From: Sanguinoderma infundibulare
Taxonomy: Eukaryota > Basidiomycota > Agaricomycetes > Polyporales > Polyporaceae
Length of the DNA stretch: 64,000 nt
Direction: 5' to 3'
Assembly (NCBI GenBank): GCA_032821775.1
Contig: JAVLRN010000002.1
Span: forward strand, 4,464,001-4,528,000
The position numbers were made by a program, and so were the translations under genes. The notes under the pieces were generated by a model. That model worked only from the letters and a program-made list of their open reading frames with translations, ran no database searches and was not told the origin of the DNA. Positions 11,672 through 22,530 of the stretch are shown piece by piece. Each line of letters starts with the position of its first letter. Position 1 is the first letter of the stretch.

Positions 11672-13010
11672 AATGAATTTCCGCGATCAGCAAAAAGTCG
11701 AGCCCCTCACCCCCATGATCCTGCTCGCCTTCAACAGGAGACCTGCGTCTGCGGCACACCTCGTTCGCTCGGAAGCCCCAGGAGCTCAAGAAGGAAGTCC
11801 GCACCTACAATGTCGATCGTTTTGAGGTCGGTACTATCCATAGCGGACGAGTGAGCCCCCATCCTCTATCGCCCAACACACACATTGCATGCATACTGAC
11901 ACAATCGGGCAGCCACGAGACAATAGGACTGTCTACCCCAGGACGCGAGCTCTGCCTAGCTCCCCGAGCTTGTATCTGATATCGACGTGGCTGAGTACGA
12001 CCCCATCCGCACCTGCTGTTTCACCGCAGACATCTGCCTCCGCTGCTAGGCGTTCATCGTCACTGCCGTCCGTGTCCGACTAGACAGCGTGAGCCACGAC
12101 TAGTTCGGCTTCTTCTGGGTTCACTGGCCGGCGCGGGATCCACCTGTGTGTGAAGAACTGGTACGGGCTCGAGCTGGAGGGAGGACAGGTGGCATGACAT
12201 TGTGAACGAGATTGACGAAGGTCGGACTCTCGTCAAATCGGTTAATCGGTATGTCTCACCAAGTCGTAACGTAGGATAACCGTTGTTCACGCGACGTCTA
12301 CAGGCTCAAGGACGCAAAAGAGGTCGTCTTCCACCACACATACTCTCGTCTCGACAAGTCTACCAGTACCACTTGCTCAAAGCCTCGCTCATCCGATGAG
12401 AGCACGGGTCTGCCTCTCAGTCCGTGCCCGATCACTAAGTTCGACCCGGAGAAGGTGCCGACAGTCCAGCAGCGCTTTCCGCACGAGCTCGGAAAGCTCA
12501 CTTTGGCCAAGCGTCCAAGGCAAGGGCGGGACAGCGGGCGCGAGCGGAGAGCACCACGCCGATTGGGAGCTGACTGAGTTGAAGCCATACGTCGACATGC
12601 TTGACAAGCACGGCGCAGGTTTGATGGAGGAGACGCGGATGATATGGGTGGGTGCGAACTGGTGCTCGTCGGGCCCCGGAATCTTGACTGATCTCTTGCG
12701 CTTCCAGACTTAACATGGTGGCGCAGTCGCGGCGGACCAATGGAAGCGACAGGTATCAATATGCTGCGATGCCAGTACTCGTGGATTTGCGCACCTCGGG
12801 AGCGTGTCGTTCGCGGACTACGTCGTGACGAAGGGTGCGAATGGGGATTAGTACGAGTGGGCTTGTGTTCTTTCATGTTGCTGCGTTGCTTTAATAACAG
12901 ATTGCAAATCGAACTCGTATGTCGCCCCATCATCCACTCGGAGGACGGAGAAGCTCGACGCCGTTGCTGTGACGGTCGAAGCAATTTGGTATGTGCCTGC
13001 CGTCAATAGA
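11672..13010 (+). pseudogene. Unrecognised plus-strand gene of tandem unit, copy B (degenerate)
   Basis: The start at ATG 11672 reads MNFRDQQKVEPLTPMI, alignable with 5694, 5893 and 21291. Downstream islands include PQELKKEVRTYNVDRFEVGT, then after an acceptor near 11911 a degraded version of the 70-codon exon of copy A. Next come HLCVKNWYGLELE (about 12144-12180), WHDIVNEIDEGRTLVKSVN, a 5' splice site, LKDAKEVVFHHTYSRLDK (about 12302-12358) and FDPEKVPTVQQRFPHELGK (about 12435-12495). Frame changes and stops separate most islands. It preserves the NWY segment that copy A has lost. Family and function are unknown. Confidence 0.4.
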
Positions 13011-13419
13011 AACCGGTCAAGCCGCATTCCTGAGACGAGTTCCGGCCGCCTTCAGACCTTCGGTATTCCTTCGTGGTTCTGTTGGACGTTCACATCGTTC
13101 AGGCTCATTTGAGCGACCTCGTCCCGGATCGTGATTCTCGCCGTTCCTGAGTTAGTTATATGCCTTCTGCTATCAAAATGCCCCGACATATGGCGACGGC
13201 GATGGACCGATCTGCGCCACTAAATGTGGCGTCCTCGCAACATGGGATGGCCAATGGGGTGTTGGTCTAATTTTGCCTCGTGGTTGGAGATAGGCTTCTC
13301 CGTCGCTCGACTCGAGATCCACTCGTTCTCCCCCAACCACCACCACCGTGCACTGCCGCGAACCCGCGGTTTCCAGACCATAATGTAAGTGCCACCACCT
13401 CTCACCTTCTCGTTACTCA

Positions 13420-14110
13420 TTGCTCTACAACAATCTGCAGTGGCCATATATCTGCAGCGCCGTATCGCTCTCCATCATCTCGGTCTCTCCGCCGCAACTC
13501 GCAACGTCTATCATGGCCACTTGCCACCTTCTTTACCACGAGGGGGCAAAGATTGTTCTTCAGCATCCAGTCGCATTTGATGGGTCTGAGGACAAGGCCA
13601 TCGCGCTCGTGCGCTTCGTCCAGGCCGAAGGTCTCTCGCGATGCCCATACGTGCGCAAGCTCGACGTGTCCACGGACCCGGTGACGGACGCAGTTGCTGA
13701 CGTTCTGATCAACCTCTTACCCCATCTCACATCCCTCAAAACCCTCTCGCTCGATGCGGAACTCGCGCTCAAGTCGCACCCGGACCTCCTTCCTGCCTTC
13801 GCTGTCGGTCAAAATACTGACCGCGCGAATGCTGGGCCACATTCTTGTGACCTCGTCATGACTCTCCAGTCGGAGCTCGTTGTGGCGCGTATCGATTTCG
13901 ACGGGCCTCCTTATGAACGTCTGTTCTTCGTCTCCCTATCCCACCCGATCCACATCTTGCGGAAATCCGCCTCTACTCTTGAGACATGGCTTCCGATCTG
14001 GTACACGGCCCGGTCCAGTCGCCTACACGCTCCCGCCCATCACCTACCCGAAGCTTCGGAGACTCATGCTGGGTGACCACATCTCGATCACCGCTGACCC
14101 GTACCTCATT
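13420..14110 (+). pseudogene. F-box-like protein, copy B (frameshifted, 3' end replaced)
   Basis: Reads SLSIISVSPPQLATSIMATC then HLLYHEGAKIVLQ, the N-terminal F-box-like region of a family also present at 22531-24273, followed by leucine-rich segments such as CPYVRKLDV and LLPHLTSLKTLSL. The frame is lost near 13990 and continues in another frame as YTLPPITYPKLRRLMLGDHI, the equivalent of VYPNVRRLTL in copy C. Around 14110 the similarity switches abruptly to a piece of the unrecognised gene family (homologous to 6772 onward), so the rest of the F-box-like protein is missing. F-box-like proteins normally act as substrate receptors of SCF ubiquitin ligases; this copy is unlikely to. Confidence 0.55.
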
Positions 14111-14510
14111 GTCGAGGTACGTGTCGGCCATACTCCCGCTTGCTCGAAGCCCCGTACGGCATCCATCCGAAGACAGGGCGAGCCTGCATTCTCCTCGATT
14201 TGCGCATGATCGGTAGGTGCGACCTAGCAAGGCGCCGCTGGTCCAGCATTTTCTCTACACAGCTCGACAAATTCGCTCCGGTCGAGCCTTCATGCAAGGT
14301 TTGGGCGGCGGCAGAGAGCGGACAGCATCGCACCGGTTGTGAACGGACGTTACTGAAGCCATATGTCTACATGCTCGACAAGCATGAGCAAGAGACCGGG
14401 AGGATTTGCGTGAGTGTGAGCTCGGTCTTCGTCAGCTCACGGATTTTAACTCAGCTCTTGGCTTTTCATAGTGACGGTGACTGGGCACGACTTCATTGAC
14501 ATTGTGCTGT
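14111..14510 (+). pseudogene. Fragment of the unrecognised unit gene fused to F-box-like copy B
   Basis: Starts at GTACGTGTCGGCCATACTCC, matching 6775 onward, and keeps an LDKFAPVEPS island and an LKPYVYMLDKH island plus the downstream GTGAG...CATAG intron-like segment seen at 7047-7106. Frames shift between islands. Confidence 0.45.
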
Positions 14511-15151
14511 AATATGTCTTGGCGCCATGTGAGTGTCACATACAGCCACACTGGCGGTCGTAATAGGCGACGTCAATCCTTGCGAGGCGCGCCCCTGGTT
14601 TCTGTCCTCAGTCCTCGGTCGTTGGGAGAGGTTTGTGCGGGGTTTACGCAATCGTAGTCGCTGCCCTAGCTTGTTCTGTTGGTCGGTATAGGTACCCGTG
14701 GAACTTGTCGTTCGTGCATCCTCATGGTCCCGTTAGCACAGCAATATATCTTTTCCGCATGCGCATGCACGTCTCACGACCAGACAGTTCCAAGGCATTG
14801 GTCGTTCAGCAACAGGATTGCCTGACCGGATTAAACGCGCTCCTTCTGAGTTTGTCGCAAAAGCCTGAAAGCCCGGGCGTTCTTGTTTGGCCTGGAGACG
14901 GCGTGCTGTGGTGCCTCTAGTGTATGTACTATCATCAAACCGCATCCTCTTAGCCAGATCTCGAGGTCTTTGGGGCTCGAAGCTTTGCGGGAGTCTCCGC
15001 GTGAACACAATTGCGAGCTCTCGCGTAGCCTGTAGCCTTGCGCACCTTGTATGAAACGACAGCGGGGCGTGATCGTTCGGCGCCCATGTCTATGTTCCGA
15101 CAACGAATACCGGATACACCGGGAGACAAATTGTGCCTCTCTATATCTTTA
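14511..15151. other. Junction between second and third tandem units
   Basis: No gene seen. The segment from about 14850 matches 8190-8450, the equivalent junction upstream of copy B, and marks the unit boundary. Confidence 0.45.
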
Positions 15152-16828
15152 CTAGCCCTGTACCACCACCCGTACTCCAGACCCACTAGCCTGTCCGGAG
15201 GACGAAGCGGAAGCGACGCATGACTGGCCATCCTCGCCGCCGCCGTCTGCAATTGGACTTGGCCTCTCCTCCAACTCCAATCCATCGCTCGTGGGCTCGT
15301 TAGGGGCAACTTCATCCTCTCCTCTCCAATAGTCTTCGGGTGTGAGATGGGTAGCGAGCGAGCCAACCACCCTGTTGAAGATGACTGAGTTTGCATTAGA
15401 TGTCCCTTCGTCAAGTTGAAGCGAGGACATGTTGCCGAGTGCTTTCCGACGGTTCACCGATTGGAGGTGTAGCAAGAACCGCTGGACGAGAATCGCCGTC
15501 AATCTGCGGTAGTTCTCAGGTTAGCATCAGGAATATCGATTTGTGAGGAGCTACATACGGCTCAGTGAAACGGATGATTAGGCTGATGTTTGGGATCCCG
15601 GTCCTAGCTACCTGCGACACGAACATAAAACATAGTTGTCGGTACTGTGGATGCTGTGACTGAGGCTACTCACAGATAGCATCGAGAATGTGAGTTGCAA
15701 CGCATTGAGAATGGACAGAATGCTAGGCGGCTTTGAGGGTCAACACTTTTGTTTTGCGAGACACAAATATTACTAACAGAAAATAGATAATTCCTACATC
15801 CCCGGGGTCAGCCTCCAATGCTTGAACCCCTTTACAATGTCATACTGCTCACCATCCGTAAAGAGCACATTTGCGAACGTTTTGGATTGCATGCGTTGGC
15901 GATCAATGGACCTAAACAGAGCCAGCCACGTGATTCCCATGACAATACAGTCCGCTGCAAGCAGAGACGTCCGGGAGACAATAATGACTGGGACAAACAT
16001 GCAGTTAGTAATGCCTATGTATACGCCTCCCATTCCACTAACATACATCTTCACTCAAGGTTAGAGTCCTATTATGCCACGAGAAACTGGGAAGTACTCA
16101 CTGTTGCGCTATCCACCCCGGCACGCCAGACAATTTACACCCGTGTGCGATCAACGACTTCACCCCAGTGAGCCCATACGCAACGTAGAGCTACGTGCGC
16201 CATCAGCAGAAGGAACACACTTATCAGCCAGAATACAGACCAGGTTGATGATGACCGGTACAACAGAGAGGGAGAAGACGAGGAGCGACGACGTGCAACG
16301 TTGGAAACCGTTCAAGTTCGATGTTAACGCAAATACGCGCAAGGCAGAGAACGCTGGAGAAGATGCAATAAACATGAGTACAGATTACGAGAACTACGAA
16401 GCCGCACCTGCCCACACAAAGTATGGCAAACCATCGAAGATGTTACCAGCGATAATGATGGTTGCGCAGCTGGGTGTTCGGAACTTTGCGATCAGGCACT
16501 GTCTGCACTTGAGAATAGCATCACGAACCTCTGTAATAACGCTTGGCAGTGTAGGTATTCAGTCATATGGATACATCGCTAGTGGTACTCATCCAACCTA
16601 GGGATGCATCCGTACTACGGATGATAGATGCATCCATTTTACACGACTTACCGTGCAGAATGGATGCATCCATTCTGCTCAAATGATCATGTATAACAGA
16701 TGCATCCATTATACTCGAATTATCATGTATAATGGATGCATCCTGACTGAGGAGTACTTTGCACACAGGGTGGCGTGACCATCGGACGTGAGAACCACCG
16801 TCGGGAGAGCAGAGTCAGTTTGCCCAAT

Positions 16829-17852
16829 GCATCCGTGCACATTACGGATGCATTCTGTGATAGCCGCCCATCCAACAGCCAAATGTCTGAACAAAAGCAC
16901 TCACCGGGATTTGAACCACTGACCTCCAGCAACCCAGTAAGCACATGAGCCAATTTGACCACTGAACTAACATGCCTTTTTCACTAATTTTAAGTAATCA
17001 ATCTATATAGTGAAAGTCAGCCGCCCAACCCTTCGGCCATGTTCCTTCCCAATAGGGAAGGTCCCTATTAAGCATATGTTCTTGGAGCTGTTCTGAGGTC
17101 AATACTAATCCGATTTTGTTCGTTTTAGGCTTGTTTTGTTCGTGCTTTTAAGGTAGTTTCAACGCGTCCAACAGTATATTATTAGGTGAGCTATTGACTG
17201 CTCTATCAGGCATACAATGGTCGCCTCAAGCAGGTAAAGAATGATGTATATCTCTATCGATTCTCCACGTATCTATTCGTGCAATGGCTCGTTGGAACCG
17301 CGTTACGAACGCGGTTCCAACGAGCCCTTGAACGTATGAATCCGTCCATCCGTTGCTGAGATATGCTGACCCTCTCCTCCTGCCAGGAGGACAGGTTGCC
17401 ATATCTCAGGATTGAGACCTCTGATTTGCGTCAGTTTTGTTGCTAACAATATCTACATGTCACCAGTGCATGGGAACCTCTATTTTCTGCCGCTGCATTC
17501 CCTGTATACATTTCAGAAAGGTGAGTCCTGTCCCCCGGCGCTTACCCCATTTTCACCAAGATATCTCTGTCCCACATTGCGTCCCCTCAGATTTCTATGC
17601 CTCATCGGAAAGCTGCGATTCAGGGCTTTCCAACGAGCCCCATATCGCCTATGTACAATAGCTATAACAGCCAAAATTCATGTCCCTTTCTCCTCCCCCC
17701 TGTGTGCTTAAAGTTTTGCATACAAGTCGCCCAAATGCCCGCAAATCGTCATGTATTATACCTCGTTTGAATCAGACAATATATGGCTTTCAAACAAGCC
17801 CAAAAAGACCAAAATCCACCTGGAACTCCCAAAGATGCAGATTTCAGAACCC
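16829..17852 (+). repeat. Left arm of the foldback element
   Basis: Position x pairs with 35763-x on the opposite strand with no length change, so the arms are ungapped. I noticed only isolated mismatches, for example near 17840 and near 16914. The arm contains an internal perfect hairpin at 17286-17326 (19-bp stem, 3-nt loop). The small ORFs in this arm recur identically in the other arm and are not credible genes. Confidence 0.85.
16897..16976 (-). other. tRNA-like sequence with A and B boxes (left arm)
   Basis: Mirror copy of 18787-18866 on the minus strand, with one difference noted just before the B box (GTGG instead of GCGG). Both copies would transcribe outwards toward the element ends. 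Confidence 0.5.
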
Positions 17853-17910
17853 AGATGGCGACTGTCCATGTAACATTGCACTGCATGATGGCTGCCTTAG
17901 GCTAGCTCCC

Positions 17911-18934
17911 GGGTTCTGAAATCTGTATCTTTGGGAGTTCCAGGTGGATTTTGGTCTTTTTGGGCTTGTTTGAAAGCCATATATTGTCTGATTCAAACGA
18001 GGTATAATACATGACGATTTGCGGGCATTTGGGCGACTTGTATGCAAAACTTTAAGCACACAGGGGGGAGGAGAAAGGGACATGAATTTTGGCTGTTATA
18101 GCTATTGTACATAGGCGATATGGGGCTCGTTGGAAAGCCCTGAATCGCAGCTTTCCGATGAGGCATAGAAATCTGAGGGGACGCAATGTGGGACAGAGAT
18201 ATCTTGGTGAAAATGGGGTAAGCGCCGGGGGACAGGACTCACCTTTCTGAAATGTATACAGGGAATGCAGCGGCAGAAAATAGAGGTTCCCATGCACTGG
18301 TGACATGTAGATATTGTTAGCAACAAAACTGACGCAAATCAGAGGTCTCAATCCTGAGATATGGCAACCTGTCCTCCTGGCAGGAGGAGAGGGTCAGCAT
18401 ATCTCAGCAACGGATGGACGGATTCATACGTTCAAGGGCTCGTTGGAACCGCGTTCGTAACGCGGTTCCAACGAGCCATTGCACGAATAGATACGTGGAG
18501 AATCGATAGAGATATACATCATTCTTTACCTGCTTGAGGCGACCATTGTATGCCTGATAGAGCAGTCAATAGCTCACCTAATAATATACTGTTGGACGCG
18601 TTGAAACTACCTTAAAAGCACGAACAAAACAAGCCTAAAACGAACAAAATCGGATTAGTATTGACCTCAGAACAGCTCCAAGAACATATGCTTAATAGGG
18701 ACCTTCCCTATTGGGAAGGAACATGGCCGAAGGGTTGGGCGGCTGACTTTCACTATATAGATTGATTACTTAAAATTAGTGAAAAAGGCATGTTAGTTCA
18801 GTGGTCAAATTGGCTCATGTGCTTACTGGGTTGCTGGAGGTCAGCGGTTCAAATCCCGGTGAGTGCTTTTGTTCAGACATTTGGCTGTTGGATGGGCGGC
18901 TATCACAGAATGCATCCGTAATGTGCACGGATGC
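17911..18934 (-). repeat. Right arm of the foldback element
   Basis: Reverse complement of 16829-17852. The pairing stops just outside 18934, where the two outer segments diverge: the left outer segment is about 280 bp and the right about 75 bp. Confidence 0.85.
18787..18866 (+). other. tRNA-like sequence with A and B boxes (right arm)
   Basis: A TAGTTCAGTGG A-box-like segment (about 18794-18804) and a perfect GGTTCAAATCC B box (18846-18856) lie about 40 nt apart, with TTTT at 18867-18870 as a possible pol III stop. The 5' end GGCATGT pairs only weakly with GAGTGCT, and the T-stem has mismatches, so it is better read as a tRNA-derived promoter than as a working tRNA. Confidence 0.5.
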
Positions 18935-19781
18935 ATCTGTAACGCTACGGATGCATCCCACGGTTGGATGAGCACCGTGTGGGATGCTTCCGAGTGACTG
19001 AAGCTGCTCTGGCAGTCAGTACGGGGAAATTGTTGTACATATACACCAACACACCTCGTTGGATGGTACGGAGGCGAGGTCCGTGAACATGTTGTAGGGA
19101 TAAAAGAACAGGTTCAAGTACCTGTTCAGAAAGAACAAGGCAGCGGCTCCCGTCTTCCGACTTATCCAGAAATACTCGACTTCGTCGTCGATGGTGAGGA
19201 TGTAGTCGTACAGGAAGAGGACTGAAAACAAAGAGGTGTGTCAAATTCGATGGAGGAATGACGTTGTTGTGTCGTCAAACGAGAACCAGGCGCTGCTCAC
19301 CCGCAGTTGCTATGTCGCAGTAATTACCGGTGATGCTATGCCGCATTCTTCAGAATACATGCACTCCGTGAACGAGAGAAAGACGTACATGATGCTATAC
19401 TCAGCAAGGATGGCGGATGGATCATCCGGGGATGCCATGCGTGCGATATGAGATTGGTCGGAACGACACGTTAGGGCACATTGGACATCCGCCTTAATGT
19501 CTGGTGTGCATCTTATATAGGTCTCAAAACCAGCTTATTGTCCTTTCGAAAGCGCAGACGGAAGACGCAAGAGAAACGAACAGACGTGATTCTTACCACA
19601 CACTAATCCCCGTACCGACCGCTATCTGCCAAAACTTGACAGCAGGTCGATATGCACGATGGTTAACGGCACTCCTTCCCACACGTCATGGATTCATCCT
19701 TGATCGAAGAAACAATGGACACCTGTTAGGCAATGACCTCTCTCAAATGAGTCCCTTCACATCCCACAGGTCAATAAGTCA

Positions 19782-20096
19782 TCACAAACATCTCGGCACG
19801 GAGAACAGACCTTGGAACATGCACCACCGCGTGATCAATGGCCGTATGCTTCTTCGACGTGTCCATGGAAGAGAGAACACGATAGGAATCATTTTTACCA
19901 ACTGTGTCCGATGGGCTGGAGAGTCGGGCTTGACAAGCAACGGGTTTCCTACACGGAGTCCGGTATATCGCTCATGATTTGTAAGGGACCGCCATGCGGA
20001 GTCCAGGAGAACGCCGCTGCGGCGTGATGGCGGCAACTTCATCCCATTCAGACTGTGGCCATCAACTTCTGCAGCTGCTACGCACGTTTCAGGCAT
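19782..20096 (-). other. Conserved small ORF of tandem unit, copy C
   Basis: Same frame as 4139-4513, starting MPETCVAAAEV and retaining LLDSAWRSLTNH and FSLPWTRRRSIRPLITRW, but ending about 20 codons earlier. No recognised domain; coding status is uncertain. Confidence 0.25.
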
Positions 20097-21289
20097 CCCA
20101 CCAGACCTCTCTCAGAAATGCGTGGACCAGTGGCGTTCAACGGACCTCCTGAGATTGGACGGATACCTCGGATGCATGGGCGTGTACAGTCTGAAAAGGG
20201 GAGATGGGTGTGCATAAGTGACTGACGACCTGAATGCAGTACTCGGGGCATAAATTGTACCTTGGTTGATAGCCGCAGGTTCGTGAATAGGGTTCCACGG
20301 AGACGTCACCGAACAGAAGCGCGGCGACAGGCGAGTACAATTCGGACACTATTCCAAGCCGGCGATGATGGGGGTCGAATCTCGAGGGTTAGAACCGCTG
20401 ACATGCCTCGCGGTACAGGCACACAGCGTCCATACCATGTGTCGAGTCAAGTTCGAAGTTGGCGGCGTTGGATTCCCTGGATGCTGCTACGAGTGCAGCC
20501 TATGGCACACACAACTGTCACAGCTTCGGCTCGGACCGCGCTAAGCCTCTCTCGGAGGGGAAGAATGTGCAACACAGGCACGACACCATGCGTTTCCCGT
20601 CACGACGCCCATGTCCCCCCACTCTGTGTAGCTTCACAATAGGAGAAGTACGTACATTGCAAGGGTACCTGGAGCGAGTGTTGCACTTGAGGTGTCGGCC
20701 CAGGACAACGGCTGCCGGGTTGAAGCCGATGTTGTGAGAGGCGTGTAGAGGTCGTAGTTGGCGTCGGAGGGATTGGGGCTGACGATCCATAGTACGTACT
20801 TAGGATGTCCGCTCATACGGTGAGTGGCGGGCCTCGGCGTGCCCGAGAACTGGGCGGATATGTCTGAAGGTACAGTACCATTGTAAGTTCGCGTTCAAGT
20901 AGTACATCCAACAATCTGCGCGAGCGGGACACATACTTCGAGTTGACTCAGCATAACTCAGTCGGTCAAGAAGGGTCTACCATAGTACTGGGGTAAGTTT
21001 CTGCTTGAAAGGGAGATCTACCGTCATCTTTTGGTTGGATAAACGGAGATTAGCCTGCAAGGGATGAGACTGGGACGAGCCTGAGCCGAGACTCGGAGAA
21101 CTGGTTCAAGTTCCGACAACTTGGAGGACAATCGGGCCGCCGGCGCCGTCCGGGACCTGCCGCCGCGCTCACGCCCTTTGCGCCTCGCATCCAGCTCAGC
21201 TTCGTCCCCCCAACCTATCGACCTGACATCATCCTCACCTGGCTTTCTACACGCTGTTTCCTACTCTCGTTTGGATATCTGTCGACAGA
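20097..21289. repeat. Conserved non-coding block of tandem unit, copy C
   Basis: Closely matches 4480-5690, with small insertions and deletions that shift all reading frames. No gene is seen. Confidence 0.5.
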
Positions 21290-22140
21290 ATGGCTATGAA
21301 CAACAAGCAGGAATCCGAGCCTGCCACCCCCGAGATCGCCTCGCCTTCTAAGGAGACGAGACCCCCAGCACCACTCGTTCGCGAATGCCCAGGAACTCAC
21401 GGAGGACGTATGCAGGTGCAAATTTACACCGCTCGAGGTCTGGTATACGGTCTCCGGTTATTTGACGGCCACTGATATCGGTATTCGCAACACAGATCGT
21501 CGTCCGTCGACGGGTCGAGCCTGGCCATGTCGTCGGAGCTTGTTAGGAAGCCGTCGCGAATCCACGGGCACGATTGCAGGTCGCGGACGCTCCGCGGTGC
21601 GCCACCAATGAAGCGCACGAGCGCCGGCCTTCTGAGCAAGGAAGTAAGTCCGTCGTTCTCACAGGGGGCTGCTCATCGTAGCTGACGAGAAGCAGGTCGG
21701 CGCGAAGACCTCAGGACGGTATCCCGAAGTCTACCCGTCGATCATTGCGGTGCGTCAGGTTTCTCCCTAGGTTCTCCTGAATTTGCGCTGAAAGCGCCCC
21801 TCGTAAACAAGGCTTATGTCCAAGGGCTCTCGGGACGCGCATACTTGATCTTTCTCGGCTCGACTAGCTCAACGCGACTCAAGTCTGGCACCATGGGGTG
21901 GTGATGGTGCGGTCGTAGATGTGCTTCTCTGGTGGCAGGGTTGCGAAGGAGATTCGACTGCCTCGGCATTAATCAAGATGACCGGTGAGGGTGTGCTGAC
22001 AGCATCGAAGAGGCCGACGGAGAGGACATCGAAGAGTGGCTCGCGACGTGGCAGCAACTTCGGTACGTGCCCATCGTTCGAAATCAAGCAAGTCTATTCC
22101 CTGATCTGGCTAATCTGACTGGTCTGCGAAGCAGTACCGG
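21290..22140 (+). pseudogene. Unrecognised plus-strand gene of tandem unit, copy C (remnant)
   Basis: Starts at ATG 21291, MAMNNKQESEPATPEIA, nearly the same as copy A. After roughly 40 codons the similarity to the other copies is lost. The 70-codon exon seen at 6182-6392 and the FDPEKVP island were not found here. The rest up to the F-box-like gene holds only short unmatched frames. Confidence 0.4.
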
Positions 22141-22530
22141 ACGTTGTGGACAAGTACCAACCGCATAATGTGATTGGCATGCACGACTGGACGATAATCG
22201 CAATGGTCTTCCTCCGTTGTTGCAATCCCGTTCTGTGGCTTTTTACCCCTCTACCGATACGTCTGGCTTCGACTGGTGAGTCGCTCTGCAGAGTCTCCGT
22301 GCGGCTGGGATATGCGTGACGCTACAATAGTGCGCTTGCTGCCTTGCCAGCCTAGTTGCCTTTCTCGACGTCCAGGTCGTTCGTTGTCTCCGACTGCCAC
22401 CATCCCCCTCCTCTGACCTACAGAACAGCAAGGGATACAGCCGTGAGTAAACTCATATTTCACGAACCCAGTGCTGATACCGTGCTCCCACGCAGATCCA
22501 CTCGTGTCCCATATTCTTGAACGTGTACCG

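Larger units (their letters stand above)
16551..19009. mobile_element. Foldback (giant inverted-repeat) DNA transposon, non-autonomous
   Basis: The element interrupts DUF6533 copy C. The 7-mer TGGCAGT occurs immediately left (16544-16550) and right (19010-19016) and once in the uninterrupted paralogues, so it is a target-site duplication; the eighth base differs. The ends are imperfect inverted repeats sharing TTCAGTCA and, further in, CTCATCCAAC. The core is an inverted repeat of two 1,024-bp arms around a 58-bp centre. Self-complementary GGATGCATCC-type motifs cluster just inside both ends. No transposase is encoded, so it must have been moved by one supplied elsewhere. The superfamily is not certain; a 7-8-bp duplication would fit hAT-like mobilisation. 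Confidence 0.8.
15152..19451 (-). pseudogene. DUF6533-type membrane protein, copy C, split by a transposon
   Basis: The 5' part lies at 19010-19451 (first exon, then YDYILTIDDEVEYFWISRKT and LFFYPYN) and the 3' part at 15152-16550 (FSALRVFALTSNLNGFQRCT, SLLVFSLSVVPVIINLV, SLLAADCIVMGITWLALF, and the tail ending VVVQG). The exon that follows the IPSNE-like segment is interrupted by the 2,459-bp element at 16551-19009. Apart from the insertion this copy looks best preserved, because the positions that are stops in copies A and B (TGA and TAG) are CGA and CAG here. The insertion therefore probably inactivated a functional gene. Confidence 0.65.

Noticed and set aside
17412..18351. Identical 99- and 79-codon frames in both arms of the foldback element
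   Set aside because: They are mirror copies of the same DNA, have no recognisable domain or codon signature, and a start/stop pair of this length is expected by chance in 1 kb of sequence.
18787..18870. A functional tRNA gene
   Set aside because: A and B boxes are good, but the acceptor and T stems do not pair properly and the mirror copy differs inside the T arm; I keep it only as tRNA-like.
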